This document shows positions 27,932-37,220 of a stretch of DNA of 64,000 nt, piece after piece (position 1 is the first letter of the stretch; each line of letters starts with the position of its first letter). The position numbers and the translations under genes are program-made. Source of the stretch: Bacteroidota bacterium. GTDB lineage: Bacteria; Bacteroidota; Bacteroidia; AKYH767-A; OLB10. The stretch spans positions 57,617 to 121,616 of the forward strand of contig JADKIC010000009.1 of assembly GCA_016721435.1 (NCBI GenBank). Reading direction: 5' to 3'. The notes under the pieces are model-generated. The model was not told where the DNA came from, did not search any database, and saw nothing but the letters and a program-made list of their open reading frames with translations.

Positions 27932-28462
27932 ATGGACATTCCACAGGGTATTCTTGATTTCCTCGTATATCTGGCTCCTTCATTGCTCGTATTTCTCACC
28001 TCCTGGCTGTTAGTAAAGCGATTTCTGCAACGCGAGTCCGCTTTAAAAGTACTCGAGTTGAGAGCCGGACAGCAAAAGGACATGATGCCTTTGCGTTTGC
28101 AGGCTTATGAACGCCTCTCCATTTATCTCGAAAGGATTTCTCCCAATGTTTTATTACTGAATCAATATGAGCCGGGCTTAACGGTGATTGAGTTCCAGCA
28201 AAAGTTGCTGGAGACGATCAGAGGGGAATTCGAACATAATTATGCGCAGCAAATTTACATTTCTGTTCCCTTGTGGACCATCATTCGGAATGCGAAAGAA
28301 GAAGTAGCACGACAAGTCAATGCTGCCGCCTCTTCCCTCGATCCGGAAGCACCGGCCTATCAGCTCAGCAAGAAAATTTTTGATTCCATTCTCGAAAAAG
28401 AAGAATTCCCAACACAACGCGCATTAAACATTTTGAAATCGGAAGTAGGCCAACTATTTTAA
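27932..28462 (+). CDS. Conserved membrane-anchored protein of unknown function
   Basis: The 176-residue protein has one N-terminal membrane helix (ILDFLVYLAPSLLVFLTSWLLV) and a cytoplasmic, largely helical domain (MMPLRLQAYERLSIYLERISP, FQQKLLETIRGEFEHNYAQQ, LWTIIRNAKEEVARQVN). I recognise the type as a Bacteroidota-specific hypothetical protein but know no function for it. It ends 11 bp before the mutase gene and is almost certainly cotranscribed with it. The strong helical pattern suggests coiled-coil interactions at the inner membrane. Confidence 0.8.
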   Translation: MDIPQGILDFLVYLAPSLLVFLTSWLLVKRFLQRESALKVLELRAGQQKDMMPLRLQAYERLSIYLERISPNVLLLNQYEPGLTVIEFQQKLLETIRGEFEHNYAQQIYISVPLWTIIRNAKEEVARQVNAAASSLDPEAPAYQLSKKIFDSILEKEEFPTQRALNILKSEVGQLF

Positions 28463-28473
28463 TCATTCCCACC

Positions 28474-30045
28474 ATGTCAGACGAGAAAGTAAAGAAGAAA
28501 GCCATTGCTACCGATGCAGGCATTGAAATAGAACGGATTTATACCAAAGCAATTCCGGTCAATGAAGACGCGGGACAGTTTCCATTTACCCGTGGAGTGC
28601 AACAAGACATGTACCGGGGGAAACTCTGGACCATGCGCCAGTATGCAGGATTTTCTACTGCGGAAGAAAGTAACGAGAGGTATCATTTTTTATTGAAGCA
28701 AGGGACGACCGGACTCTCTGTGGCATTTGATTTACCTACTCAAATTGGTTACGACTCGGATCATGCATTAGCAGAGGGAGAAGTAGGTAAGGCGGGTGTC
28801 GCCATTGATTCGCTGGCGGATATGGAGATCTTGTTTAACGGTATCGAATTGGAGAAAATTACCACCTCCATGACCATCAATGCCACCGCCGCTGTTTTGC
28901 TCAGCATGTATGTAGCTCTTGCAAAACGACAAGGGGCAAATCTTGCCAACGTTTCCGGAACTATACAAAATGATATTCTGAAAGAATACGCGGCGCGCGG
29001 CACTTATATTTATCCGCCAAAGCCCAGCATGAAAATTATTACGGATATTTTCGCCTGGTGTGCTGCTGAATTGCCCAAGTGGAATACGATCTCAGTTTCG
29101 GGGTATCATATCCGTGAGGCCGGTGCAGATGCCGTTCAGGAACTCGCGTTTACGTTGGCAGATGGAAAAGCTTATCTTGAAGCCGCGATTAGTCAGGGAT
29201 TGGATATAAATGTCTTTGCGAAACGCATTTCTTTTTTCTTCAATGCGCATAATAATCTTTTTGAAGAAGTGGCGAAGTTCCGTGCAGCACGACGTATGTG
29301 GGCGAAGATCACCAGTGATTTAGGTGCTACCGATCCTCGGGCACAGATGTTGAGGTTCCATACACAAACAGGAGGTTCCACCCTCACCGCCCAGCAACCG
29401 CACAATAACATCACGCGTGTAACCATTCAGGCTTTAGCAGCAGTTCTGGGCGGGACACAATCCTTACATACCAACGGTTTCGATGAAGCCCTCGCATTGC
29501 CGACCGAAGATGCAGCACGTATTGCTTTACGCACACAACAAATCATCGCACACGAAAGCGGGGCTACGCAAACGGTAGATCCATTAGGAGGAAGTTATTA
29601 TGTAGAATGGCTTACTGCGGAGGTAGAGCGAAAAGCCTGGGATTATATCACGCGTATTGATAAGATGGGAGGGGCAGTAGCAGCCATTGAACAAGGCTTC
29701 ATCCAGAAAGAAATTGCAGACTCTGCTTACAAGTACCAAAAAGATATTGAGTCCACGGAAAAAATCATTGTAGGGGTCAATAAATTCACCCTGAAGGAAC
29801 CACCCTTTGATGATATCCTCACCGTAAACGATAGCATTCGTATCATCCAGACAGAGAAATTAGCGGCTTTAAAATCCAACCGCAATGCAAGTCTCGTTCA
29901 ACAGCAACTCCAACACCTCGAATCCGCTGCCCGGGACGGATCCAACCTCATGCCGCATATCCTAACCGCCGTCGACAACTACACCACCCTCGGCGAAATT
30001 TCCGACGTATTACGCAAAGTGTACGGAGAGTATACGGGGAATTGA
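28474..30045 (+). CDS. Acyl-CoA mutase large subunit (methylmalonyl-CoA mutase family)
   Basis: The 523-residue protein covers only the TIM-barrel substrate domain of adenosylcobalamin-dependent mutases. It shows YRGKLWTMRQYAGFSTAEES (substrate loop), VAFDLPTQIGYDSDH, TSMTINATAAVLLSMY, RFHTQTGGSTLTAQQP and LGGTQSLHTN. The B12-binding domain (DxHxxG) is absent, so a separate small subunit must exist elsewhere. SGYHIREAGADAVQE is the form seen in stand-alone large subunits, whereas classical methylmalonyl-CoA mutases have YHMQEAG. The substrate may be methylmalonyl-CoA or a related branched acyl-CoA. It follows the membrane protein by 11 bp. Confidence 0.88.
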   Translation: MSDEKVKKKAIATDAGIEIERIYTKAIPVNEDAGQFPFTRGVQQDMYRGKLWTMRQYAGFSTAEESNERYHFLLKQGTTGLSVAFDLPTQIGYDSDHALAEGEVGKAGVAIDSLADMEILFNGIELEKITTSMTINATAAVLLSMYVALAKRQGANLANVSGTIQNDILKEYAARGTYIYPPKPSMKIITDIFAWCAAELPKWNTISVSGYHIREAGADAVQELAFTLADGKAYLEAAISQGLDINVFAKRISFFFNAHNNLFEEVAKFRAARRMWAKITSDLGATDPRAQMLRFHTQTGGSTLTAQQPHNNITRVTIQALAAVLGGTQSLHTNGFDEALALPTEDAARIALRTQQIIAHESGATQTVDPLGGSYYVEWLTAEVERKAWDYITRIDKMGGAVAAIEQGFIQKEIADSAYKYQKDIESTEKIIVGVNKFTLKEPPFDDILTVNDSIRIIQTEKLAALKSNRNASLVQQQLQHLESAARDGSNLMPHILTAVDNYTTLGEISDVLRKVYGEYTGN

Positions 30046-30700
30046 TGAATGGTTGAATTGATGAATGATTGTCCGAAGCCTCGGGATGATGAATGATTTG
30101 AATGAAGGCTTGAAAATTTTGAAATAAATATAAAGTTATTGTTATAATAAAAGTCCTCAGTGATCCTTAGTGCCCTTTAGTGCCTTAGTGGTTAAAAAAG
30201 AAAATTCCTTCAAGGACGAAAATCTACATTCATCTAAATTCAATTCATTATTTTCGGTAATTTAAATATTAATGAATTGATGAATGATTGAATTGATGAG
30301 TTGATGAATGGTTGTCCCAAGCCTTGGGATGATAAATGATTTGGAATGCATTAAGACTTTCTTTTTAACCACTAAAGGGACCCTCAGGTCACTAAGAAAA
30401 AGAAAAAAATCCTTAGTGCTTCTTGTGTTCTAAGTGCCTAAGTGGTTATAAAGGAAAATTACCCTTAAGAAGACGAGCTCTATTCACCTTAAATTTCAAT
30501 AATATATTTCGGCAATCAAGTTTTTTTCAAACGGAAATCAACCTAAATGGTGTCCCGCAGCTCCCTTCGCTAAAGCTACGTATCCCACGGTAGGAAGCAT
30601 TTTGTCTTCATTAAATTAATCATTCATACAACCCATTTTCAAATTTTCAAATTGCCCCATTTTCAAATCAAAATTATTTTGTCTAAGACAAACACTTTAC
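30046..30700. repeat. Composite dispersed repeats before the bestrophin gene
   Basis: No gene is seen. GAATTGATGAATG phrases open two related units, at about 30045-30110 and 30273-30345. The first is followed by the right half of a CTTAGTG repeat (30147-30198, ending CTTAGTGGTTAAAA) and GAAAATTCCTTCAAGGACGA. The second is followed by a full hairpin element, TTTTTAACCACTAAA to AAGTGGTTA (30362-30452). Then come CCTTCGCTAAAGCTACG (about 30569), ATTAAATTAATCATTC and ATTTTCAAATTTTCAAATTG. The order matches the block at 10.46-10.90 kb. Confidence 0.7.
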
Positions 30701-30747
30701 AAGTTAATAATTTTGTTTTAAAGATAAATACTTTAACTCATTCTAGT

Positions 30748-30755
30748 TAATTTTG
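30748..30755 (+). promoter_or_regulatory. -7 promoter element for bestrophin, near-leaderless
   Basis: TAATTTTG is a full match and leaves only four bases to the ATG at 30760, so the transcript would have little or no leader. Confidence 0.55.
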
Positions 30756-30759
30756 CTTT

Positions 30760-31629
30760 ATGATTCGCTACACCCCCAAGGATTGGTTTCTCATCATTTT
30801 TAAATTTCATAAAGCAGATACCTTTCGAAAATTGCTTCCCTTGATTGTGGTGCTTTCCATTTATGCGGGAATGATCACCTGGCTGGAATCAGAAGTATGG
30901 AAGCTGGGTGAGAAGAGTCATGTGAAGAATCTTTCATTGATACATACCTCCCTCGGTATGGTGATTTCGTTGCTGCTCGTTTTTCGTACCAATACCGCGT
31001 ATGAGCGTTGGTGGGAGGGAAGGAAGGTCTGGGGTGGACTCGTGAATTCGAGTCGTAACCTGGCGTTAAAAGTGCGGACACTTGTTCCACAGGAGGTGGG
31101 CTACTATAGTGTGATGATCCCGAATTTCGCTTTTGCATTGAAGAACCATCTGCGCAGAGTACACCTCGAGGAAGAACTGGAACCCGCGGAAGGATTTACT
31201 GTTGCTGAAACCGGCGCTGCACATCTCCCCAATAAAATTGTGAGCCAGATTATGCAATACACCATTGCTCTCGAAAAATCCGGGAAGTTAAAGTCGGAGC
31301 ATCTCTTATTCCTCCAGCCGGAATTAACCAACTTTACAGAAGCTACGGGTGCCTGCGAAAGAATTCGCAATACACCCATTCCTTATTCCTATTCGGTTTT
31401 CCTGAAAAAATTCATGTTTCTTTATGTGATGACCTTACCCTTCGGTTTCGTGTTTTCACTAGGATATTTTACCGTTCCCGTTGTCGCAATCATATTTTAT
31501 GTGCTGGCAAGTCTTGAACTCATCGCCGAAGAAATCGAAGATCCTTTTGGTTCTGATGCCAATGATCTCCCCACCGATGAAATCGCCACCGGCATCCGTA
31601 AATCCGTTAAAGAAATTTTAAATTATTAA
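30760..31629 (+). CDS. Bestrophin-family anion channel
   Basis: The 289-residue inner-membrane protein has the bacterial bestrophin (YneE/UPF0187) layout. An N-terminal RYTPKDWFLIIFKFHKADT precedes a first helix (LLPLIVVLSIYAGMITWL). The central signature is LGMVISLLLVFRTNTAYERWWEGRK, cited here only as FRTNTAYERWWEGRK with VWGGLVNSSRNLA. Two more helices follow (FMFLYVMTLPFGFVFSLGYF) and an acidic end EEIEDPFGSDANDLP. Bacterial members form pentameric channels. It stands alone with its own promoter. A 203 bp spacer follows, holding nothing recognisable apart from GCAAGTAGCCAGAAGCGAGC-like phrases near 31740. Confidence 0.92.
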   Translation: MIRYTPKDWFLIIFKFHKADTFRKLLPLIVVLSIYAGMITWLESEVWKLGEKSHVKNLSLIHTSLGMVISLLLVFRTNTAYERWWEGRKVWGGLVNSSRNLALKVRTLVPQEVGYYSVMIPNFAFALKNHLRRVHLEEELEPAEGFTVAETGAAHLPNKIVSQIMQYTIALEKSGKLKSEHLLFLQPELTNFTEATGACERIRNTPIPYSYSVFLKKFMFLYVMTLPFGFVFSLGYFTVPVVAIIFYVLASLELIAEEIEDPFGSDANDLPTDEIATGIRKSVKEILNY

Positions 31630-31832
31630 TTTTTTATAGTTGTTTATCGAAACAGTTTTCCATTTCAACACGTTTTTATCATACCGCCTGCGCTAATGTT
31701 GTTATAACATTCTTTTCAAACCTGCTTCTACAAAAAAAGCAAGTAGCCAGAAGCGAGCAGCAAGCAGGAAAAAACATTCTTGTTACCTAAAATATAGGAT
31801 ATAACTAAAATCTATTTGTAGTTGTCAAAATA

Positions 31833-32150
31833 TTATTTTTGTACCTCAGCAACTTCTTCAATCAGAAAAATTTCTTCATTGTCCCTTTTCATCAAATAAT
31901 GCTCACGTGCATATTTTTCAAGATGCTCAGGGTCTGACATGAGTTCCTTCATGTCGATTTTGTTTTTCTCGATTTCGGCGAGGTAGTATTGTTTATCAAC
32001 TTCGAGTTTTTCCAATTGTTTCCGGTAGCTGTACTGTGAGTAAAGGTCATTGCGATCGAAGAAACTGATCCATACGATGAAGGCAATAATCGTCAGCACA
32101 TATTTGTTCTTAGCCCAGGACGGAATTGATTTTACGAATGCGAATATCAT
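31833..32150 (-). CDS. divIC: Septum formation initiator, FtsB/DivIC-like
   Basis: The 105-residue protein has a short cytoplasmic start, one membrane helix (YVLTIIAFIVWISFF) and a periplasmic coiled coil (YSYRKQLEKLEVDKQYYLAE, IEKNKIDMKEL) followed by the conserved DPEHLEKYAREHYLMKRDNEEIF. This is the DivIC/FtsB family, which with FtsL and FtsQ/DivIB activates septal peptidoglycan synthesis. The length is typical. No neighbour with a division role is present. Confidence 0.9.
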   Translation of the reverse strand: MIFAFVKSIPSWAKNKYVLTIIAFIVWISFFDRNDLYSQYSYRKQLEKLEVDKQYYLAEIEKNKIDMKELMSDPEHLEKYAREHYLMKRDNEEIFLIEEVAEVQK

Positions 32151-32254
32151 GTTGTAAATGTACTAGGATCTTTGTTGTGAATACCGGCTAACCCGGAATT
32201 TTTTAACCCGCGGTTGTGAATTGGCGCCCTTTGGTGAACAATTCACTAGTTTTA

Positions 32255-32262
32255 TATGTTTG
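32255..32262 (+). promoter_or_regulatory. Promoter of the ABC permease gene
   Basis: TATGTTTG is a full -7 match, with a TTTG at 32230-32233 at about the right distance for the -33 element. It covers the possible ATG at 32256, so the start at 32295 was preferred. Confidence 0.55.
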
Positions 32263-32294
32263 TGCTACATGTCAACGATGAATCCGGGTATTTT

Positions 32295-33134
32295 ATGTGG
32301 AATATTGTAAAGGCCGAAATTGTTAAAATTACCGCTAAACCAAGGAGTTACATTGGTTTTGTGGCGATTACGGTGATCGTTGGACTGATTCATCTGGCGA
32401 TGTACCTCGATGGGTTGAATTACATCGGTTTTATTACAACGCCGGTGCAAACGAATTTTGTATTGGAAGGAAAGATATTAAATGGCAATCTGGTTTGGTT
32501 TCTCATCCTCCAAACGCTGATCATTCAAATTCCATTGCTCGTGGCTCTGGTTACCGGCGACCTGATTTCCGGAGAAGGAGCGATGGGGACGATTCGTTTG
32601 CTGGCTACCCGTCCGGTAAGTCGTGGACAACTGCTGACCGCAAAATTTATTGCAGGAAATGTCTATGTCTTCTTTTTATTGCTCTGGTTAGGTATTCTTG
32701 CGCTTGGTCTGGGTTTGTGGTTCTTTGGTCCGGGAGATTTGATCGTGATTAAAAGTGATGCACTGACGATTCTTCAATCACAAGACACCCTTTGGCGGTT
32801 TTTGTCGGCGCTGGGGATTGCCTTTCTGAGTTTGATGGTGGTGTCGTCCTTTTCTATGCTGCTCTCTTGTTTTTCGGAAAATTCAATTGGACCTATTATT
32901 TCTACAATGGCAGTGATTATCCTTTTCACCATTATAGGTACGATGGATATTCCGCTTTTTGATTTGATCAAGCCCTTCCTCTTTACCACGCATATGGTCA
33001 TCTGGAGAAATATGTTTGATCAGGAATTGCAGTGGGATGAGATCTGGTTTTCGCTCTCTGTCTTGCTGGCACATATATTTTTATTTTTTGGGATTTCAAT
33101 GATGGCATTTCGTAAAAAAGATATTCTGAGCTGA
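32295..33134 (+). CDS. ABC-2 type transporter permease
   Basis: From ATG 32295 (MWNIVKAEIVKITAKPRSY) the protein has about six membrane helices and the ABC-2 family feature GDLISGEGAMGTIRLLATRPVSR, typical of permeases of Gly-rich or Nos/Nat-type exporters. No ATPase gene is adjacent, so the partner must be elsewhere. Its TGA overlaps the ATG of the LolA-like gene by one base, so they are coupled. The substrate cannot be inferred. Confidence 0.85.
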   Translation: MWNIVKAEIVKITAKPRSYIGFVAITVIVGLIHLAMYLDGLNYIGFITTPVQTNFVLEGKILNGNLVWFLILQTLIIQIPLLVALVTGDLISGEGAMGTIRLLATRPVSRGQLLTAKFIAGNVYVFFLLLWLGILALGLGLWFFGPGDLIVIKSDALTILQSQDTLWRFLSALGIAFLSLMVVSSFSMLLSCFSENSIGPIISTMAVIILFTIIGTMDIPLFDLIKPFLFTTHMVIWRNMFDQELQWDEIWFSLSVLLAHIFLFFGISMMAFRKKDILS

Positions 33135-33832
33135 TGAAAAACTTGTTCATAGTGGTATTGGTTTTAATGACGAAGTCCCTGGCTATAGGTCAAACCGCAC
33201 CCGACGCAATAGCCTTATTGCGTGAGGTGAACAAGAAGTTTGCATCGGTAAAAGATTATCAGGTGGATGCGTTGATCGATGCGCGAATTTCGTTTCTGAA
33301 GATATTGCCTCAGCGTGCAAAAGTGTATTTTAAGTCACCTGATAAGTTTAGAGTGAAGTCGAAGGGCATAGCGATCTTGCCAAAGCAAAATTTCGATCAG
33401 TTGTTTCAATTGATGGCCGATGAAAAAGCGTATATGGCATTTGTCACCGGTAATGAAAGCCAGAATGGAAAGATGGTGACGATTCTGAATCTGATTCCGC
33501 TATCTGATACCACTGATCTGGTACTTGCTAAAATTTGGGTAGATACCGCTCGCGATTTAATTGTTAAGTCACAACTGACTACAAAATCCAACGGTACAGT
33601 GCTTATCGATTATTTCCATGGTAATTTGAGTGATTATGCTTTACCCGATAAAATGATATTTACGATTGATGTGAAACGGTTTAAAATTCCGAAGGCGATT
33701 GCGGCGGATATCAATTCAAAGTCGACTGCTGAACCGAATAGAAAAGAACCAAAAACCGGACAAATCATTATCAGCTTTTCAAATTATATTTTTAATAAGG
33801 GACTTTCCGACGAGTATTTTAAGAAAGATTGA
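33134..33832 (+). CDS. LolA-like outer-membrane lipoprotein-sorting protein
   Basis: The 232-residue protein has a signal peptide (NLFIVVLVLMTKSLAIGQ) and a LolA/LolB-like beta fold: LLREVNKKFASVKDYQVDALID, KVYFKSPDKFRVKSKG, then strands ending in YALPDKMIFTID. It is translationally coupled to the ABC permease. LolA-like carriers bind lipid or lipoprotein in the periplasm. The combination suggests transfer of an exported lipid-like molecule, but this is inference only. Confidence 0.75.
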   Translation: MKNLFIVVLVLMTKSLAIGQTAPDAIALLREVNKKFASVKDYQVDALIDARISFLKILPQRAKVYFKSPDKFRVKSKGIAILPKQNFDQLFQLMADEKAYMAFVTGNESQNGKMVTILNLIPLSDTTDLVLAKIWVDTARDLIVKSQLTTKSNGTVLIDYFHGNLSDYALPDKMIFTIDVKRFKIPKAIAADINSKSTAEPNRKEPKTGQIIISFSNYIFNKGLSDEYFKKD

Positions 33833-33839
33833 AAAGGGG

Positions 33840-33876
33840 TATAAAAAGAAAGATCTCCCTTACGGAGGAGACCTTT
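33840..33876 (-). terminator. Rho-independent terminator of the SnoaL-like gene
   Basis: On the minus strand AAGGTCTCC pairs with GGAGATCTT around an eight-base loop, followed by TCTTTTTAT. It may also serve the convergent LolA-like gene. Confidence 0.7.
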
Positions 33877-33907
33877 CAAACCTAACCTACAAACTAAACG
33901 CTAATCT

Positions 33908-34435
33908 TTATGGCTGGACAGCTTCAAATACATCGCTTTTCTTTATGGCACTTGCCACAGGATTGCTTGAACTGTTGAGCTGTATTTTATAACTGTAGTC
34001 ATTGCCTCTTTTCCAAACTACCACTACATCCGTTGTCATTGATTTTTCAACGCCATTTTCTACTTTAGTGATCGTCCATTTGCCAATCTGGTAGAGCATT
34101 TTGGAGTTGCCGCCAAGTTCTGTAATTTCAGATTTAATGCTCTTTGCAGCTGTCATTCCATACCAGTATTCAGCGATGGCTTTCCTGCCTTGAATTTTTT
34201 GTCCTCCCGGTACCATGATAGTGGCATCGTCGGAGTAAAGGTCAATGATGCTGGCAAAATCTTTTGCCGTTAACGACTTTTCAATGACTTTGTTCAGTTG
34301 TTCGATTTCAGCACGGGTATCGGCAGGAATTTCTCCATTGCCTTGTGCTGTTGCTGCATTGCCAGCGAAGAGTAAACCCATTGTTACCAGTAAGGCTGCG
34401 AATGAGTGACGCATGAAAGAATAGGTTGTTTTCAT
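33908..34435 (-). CDS. Secreted SnoaL-like/DUF4440 protein
   Basis: The 175-residue protein has a signal peptide ending in NAATAQG and a cone-shaped SnoaL/NTF2-like domain: IEQLNKVIEKSLTAKDFASI, LYSDDATIMVPGGQKIQGRKAI, then strands with TITKVENGV and VVVWKRGNDYSYKIQLN. This fold occurs in ketosteroid-isomerase-like proteins and many secreted proteins of unknown role. A near-consensus -7 element (CATCTTTG on the minus strand) is at about 34534-34541. The function is unknown. Confidence 0.8.
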   Translation of the reverse strand: MKTTYSFMRHSFAALLVTMGLLFAGNAATAQGNGEIPADTRAEIEQLNKVIEKSLTAKDFASIIDLYSDDATIMVPGGQKIQGRKAIAEYWYGMTAAKSIKSEITELGGNSKMLYQIGKWTITKVENGVEKSMTTDVVVVWKRGNDYSYKIQLNSSSNPVASAIKKSDVFEAVQP

Positions 34436-34932
34436 AGTTTTTTTTATTAGTACTGTTTAATTATTTCTTTTATCTGTGACACATTCGCCGTTTGATTTGT
34501 TACAGCGTGTTGTGTTTTTTTTATTTTGATAGGACAAAGATGCACTCATATATAGTAAATGCAATTCGTTTTCTTACGGAGTGTCGATTATGGAGTTTGA
34601 AATGTATGCAGATGTTTCTGTAGTGAATGCTCGTAGAATGTTAACATGATATGAATGGCGATTGATGGAGAAATGGAGTTGTGATGTACAATGGAACGCG
34701 CAGATGATCCGGATCTTGTGAGAGGCGCACAGTATTAGATGTACCACTCTTTTTCATAGACAAAATCTGAATTATTATCTACCAATTCTTTATTGGGGCT
34801 AACGCACTAAGACGTGTTCGTACGGGAAGATAAATTTCATACATGATGTCATTCTGCAATGAATGTTAACACTATGTTAATGAAATGAAATTCTGAAAGA
34901 ATGAAGTAAAGCGATAGCCGGAAAAATTAAGG
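34436..34932. other. Noncoding spacer
   Basis: Apart from a weak promoter match near 34534 I see no gene, hairpin or strong repeat in these 497 bases. The stretch is A/T-rich, with TTAACA phrases at about 34640 and 34865. Confidence 0.4.
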
Positions 34933-34963
34933 CATAAAAAAAGCCGGTCTTTTAACCGGCTCT
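34933..34963 (-). terminator. Rho-independent terminator of padR-pspC
   Basis: AGCCGGT and ACCGGCT form the stem, with a run of T's on the minus strand. It lies 20 bp beyond the stop at 34983. Confidence 0.85.
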
Positions 34964-34982
34964 TCTTTAATTAATCGTTCTG

Positions 34983-36719
34983 TTATTTTTTGTCTTTCGC
35001 ATCAATAATAATTCCCTCGCCATCAATTTTTATCTTAACATCTTTATTGTCCCAGTTGATGGTATCGCTGTTGACTTTAATATTCACATCTTCTCCATTG
35101 ACACGAACTTTTACTTCATCGTCGTTGGATTTCGATGAATTCGTTTCAAAGTTGCAATTTGCACATTCGAGTCCGCGATTAGTCATGGTCCAGGTATGTC
35201 CTACCATATCATTATCCCAGGTATTGGTAGTGTTTTTAATATCGTAGATGATATCTTCAGTGTTTTCACCAAGGAATACACTTTTTCCAACAGGGACTTT
35301 AAGAATCAATCTGATTTTCTGTGCGCGGAAATGAACATCTTTCGGGAGAATATAATCTCTGGAAAATTTAAGCACATTATCCATTTGCTGTAGTTCATAT
35401 ATTACGCCACGGGCATTTAATTCTGCTTCCTTTCGGTTAGGTCCACGGGAAGTTGTAATTCTTACCAATTCATATTTATCACCATCTGCACGTTGAACAT
35501 CTAATTCTACTTCTTCAATACGTGCCGTGTCTTCACTCGAATTGATTGACCAGCCATCTGACATAATCTTCCAATCTCCGTTATAATAAACGTCATCCTT
35601 GTCATCATAAGGATTAAGCATAGCTAAATGTATTGTATCAGATGTTGGTTGAGCTATAGGAATAGTAACTCTATTGGTATCACTAACGCGAAACTCACGG
35701 GCAATTTGAAAACCAATGAATGTGGCTATAATTATTCCCAATCCCCACAAGACCCCACAGGTATAGTTGAAGATTTTAGATTCGCTGGTAATTTTAAAGA
35801 TAGACCGTACAATTCTATACAACAATACCAGCGCGGGTATTCCGACAACAAGAGCGAGAGCTAATGTCATCATATTCATCTGCCAGGCATCGAGGAAGGA
35901 ATGAGTCAGGAAGATGGGCAACGACGCATCCCCTATTACTCCTGTCATTCCAAGTAGAACCATAAACAATGCAAACAATACTGCTATGAGTACGATCGCC
36001 ATAATGACACCGATAAAGCCAACGAAGAACTTAATAGCAGCTACGATGATAGCTCCGATGGCTTCAAAAAAATTTGCAACAGCACTACGTCCTCCTCTTC
36101 GTGCACCCGGTTTTCCTGAAATTCGGTTTTTAATATCTTCAACTTCTTCTTCAATCGTCCTTTTGATGTTATCTATGTTCACCGCTTGCCCTTTCATTTC
36201 CAGTTTTTCGGAAGTGGTCTTGGCTTTAGGTATGATTATCAACAACAAGATATAAAGGAGTAAACCTGAACCCCAGATAAAGAATGCTCCGGCGAAGATG
36301 AGGCGTAGCCAGATAGGATCCATACCCACATAGTGACTCAAACCACTGCAAACACCGCCAATCACTTTATCATCCGGGTCGCGGTACAATTTGCGATAGC
36401 CACGACTTTCAGTAGAATTCCACGTCCGATGTTCTGCCTGTTCCTTTTCTTCATCAGCACCCGCAACTTGTTCAGGTTTACCCATGGTGTTGATCATATA
36501 TTCAACATCCGCCGAGGTCACCACCTGGCGACTGGTGCCGATACGTTCACTGAACATTTCCGCGATGCGCGATTCGATGTCCTGAATTATTTCGTCCCGA
36601 CCATCAGAGGTAGTGAAATACCCGCGTATTGCTTCAAGATATTTTCGAAGCTGGTCGTACGCTTGTTCTTCTATATGGAAGACCATGCCTCCAATATTCA
36701 CGGTTACAGTTTTATTCAT
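34983..36719 (-). CDS. PspC domain membrane protein
   Basis: The 578-residue protein starts with a small alpha/beta domain (VTVNIGGMVFHIEEQAYDQL, residues 1-85). A PspC domain at about residues 108-165 follows (KLYRDPDDKVIGGVCSGLSHY, LIFAGAFFIWGSGLLLYILL). Next are four or five more membrane helices and a periplasmic C-terminal part with strands (KIRLILKVPVGKSVFLGEN) and a charged end rich in Asp, Asn and Lys. PspC proteins sense envelope stress. It overlaps the PadR regulator gene by 8 bp, a pairing that recurs in Bacteroidota, so the regulator very likely controls this operon. Confidence 0.88.
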   Translation of the reverse strand: MNKTVTVNIGGMVFHIEEQAYDQLRKYLEAIRGYFTTSDGRDEIIQDIESRIAEMFSERIGTSRQVVTSADVEYMINTMGKPEQVAGADEEKEQAEHRTWNSTESRGYRKLYRDPDDKVIGGVCSGLSHYVGMDPIWLRLIFAGAFFIWGSGLLLYILLLIIIPKAKTTSEKLEMKGQAVNIDNIKRTIEEEVEDIKNRISGKPGARRGGRSAVANFFEAIGAIIVAAIKFFVGFIGVIMAIVLIAVLFALFMVLLGMTGVIGDASLPIFLTHSFLDAWQMNMMTLALALVVGIPALVLLYRIVRSIFKITSESKIFNYTCGVLWGLGIIIATFIGFQIAREFRVSDTNRVTIPIAQPTSDTIHLAMLNPYDDKDDVYYNGDWKIMSDGWSINSSEDTARIEEVELDVQRADGDKYELVRITTSRGPNRKEAELNARGVIYELQQMDNVLKFSRDYILPKDVHFRAQKIRLILKVPVGKSVFLGENTEDIIYDIKNTTNTWDNDMVGHTWTMTNRGLECANCNFETNSSKSNDDEVKVRVNGEDVNIKVNSDTINWDNKDVKIKIDGEGIIIDAKDKK

Positions 36720-37056
36720 GATTAGGGTTGTTTGAAGTAGTTTGATTCACGGCGTCCACAAGTTCCTGCCAGGTACTGTGAAGTTCGGTAGTAAATTGTT
36801 CGCCTATGGGGGTTAGTTTATAATATTTACGGGGTGGCCCTGAAGTGGATTCTTTCCACGTGTACGCGAGCAGCCCCTGGTTTTTGAGACGCGTAAGAAG
36901 AGGGTAGAGCGTACCTTCCACTACCATAAGTTTTGCTTCTTTCATCTTAGCGATTATATCGGAGGGATATACTTCTCCTTTTCCAATAATGCTGAGTATG
37001 CAAAACTCAAGTACCCCTTTTCGCATCTGGGCCTGGGTATTTTCGAGATTGCTCAT
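36712..37056 (-). CDS. PadR family transcriptional regulator
   Basis: The 114-residue protein is a winged-helix PadR regulator: MRKGVLEFCILSIIGKGEVYPSDI (helix 1-2, cited as LEFCILSIIGKGEVYPSD), KLMVVEGTLYPLLTRLKNQGLL (recognition helix), then the wing SGPPRKYYKLTPIGE. It overlaps the pspC-type gene and shares its promoter element at 37133-37140, which gives a leader of about 70 bases. It probably represses its own operon; the inducer is unknown. Confidence 0.9.
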   Translation of the reverse strand: MSNLENTQAQMRKGVLEFCILSIIGKGEVYPSDIIAKMKEAKLMVVEGTLYPLLTRLKNQGLLAYTWKESTSGPPRKYYKLTPIGEQFTTELHSTWQELVDAVNQTTSNNPNHE

Positions 37057-37132
37057 TTTATTTTTTGGTTTATCGCATCAGCCGTGATCATCAACTTTTG
37101 CGGATTTTACTACTTGGTGATGCAAACATACT

Positions 37133-37140
37133 AATAAACT
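37133..37140 (-). promoter_or_regulatory. -7 promoter element for padR-pspC
   Basis: Minus strand TATGTTTG, a full match to TAnnTTTG, 76 bases before the ATG at 37056. Confidence 0.5.
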
Positions 37141-37220
37141 AAGGTACTATGCAATACAAAGTACCTTTTGATTTGTTAAAAAATTGATAATCAATTATAA
37201 AAAATTATTATTTCAATTGG

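Noticed and set aside
32256..32294. Upstream start of the ABC permease at 32256
   Set aside because: This ATG lies within the TATGTTTG promoter element; the start at 32295 gives a normal permease N-terminus.
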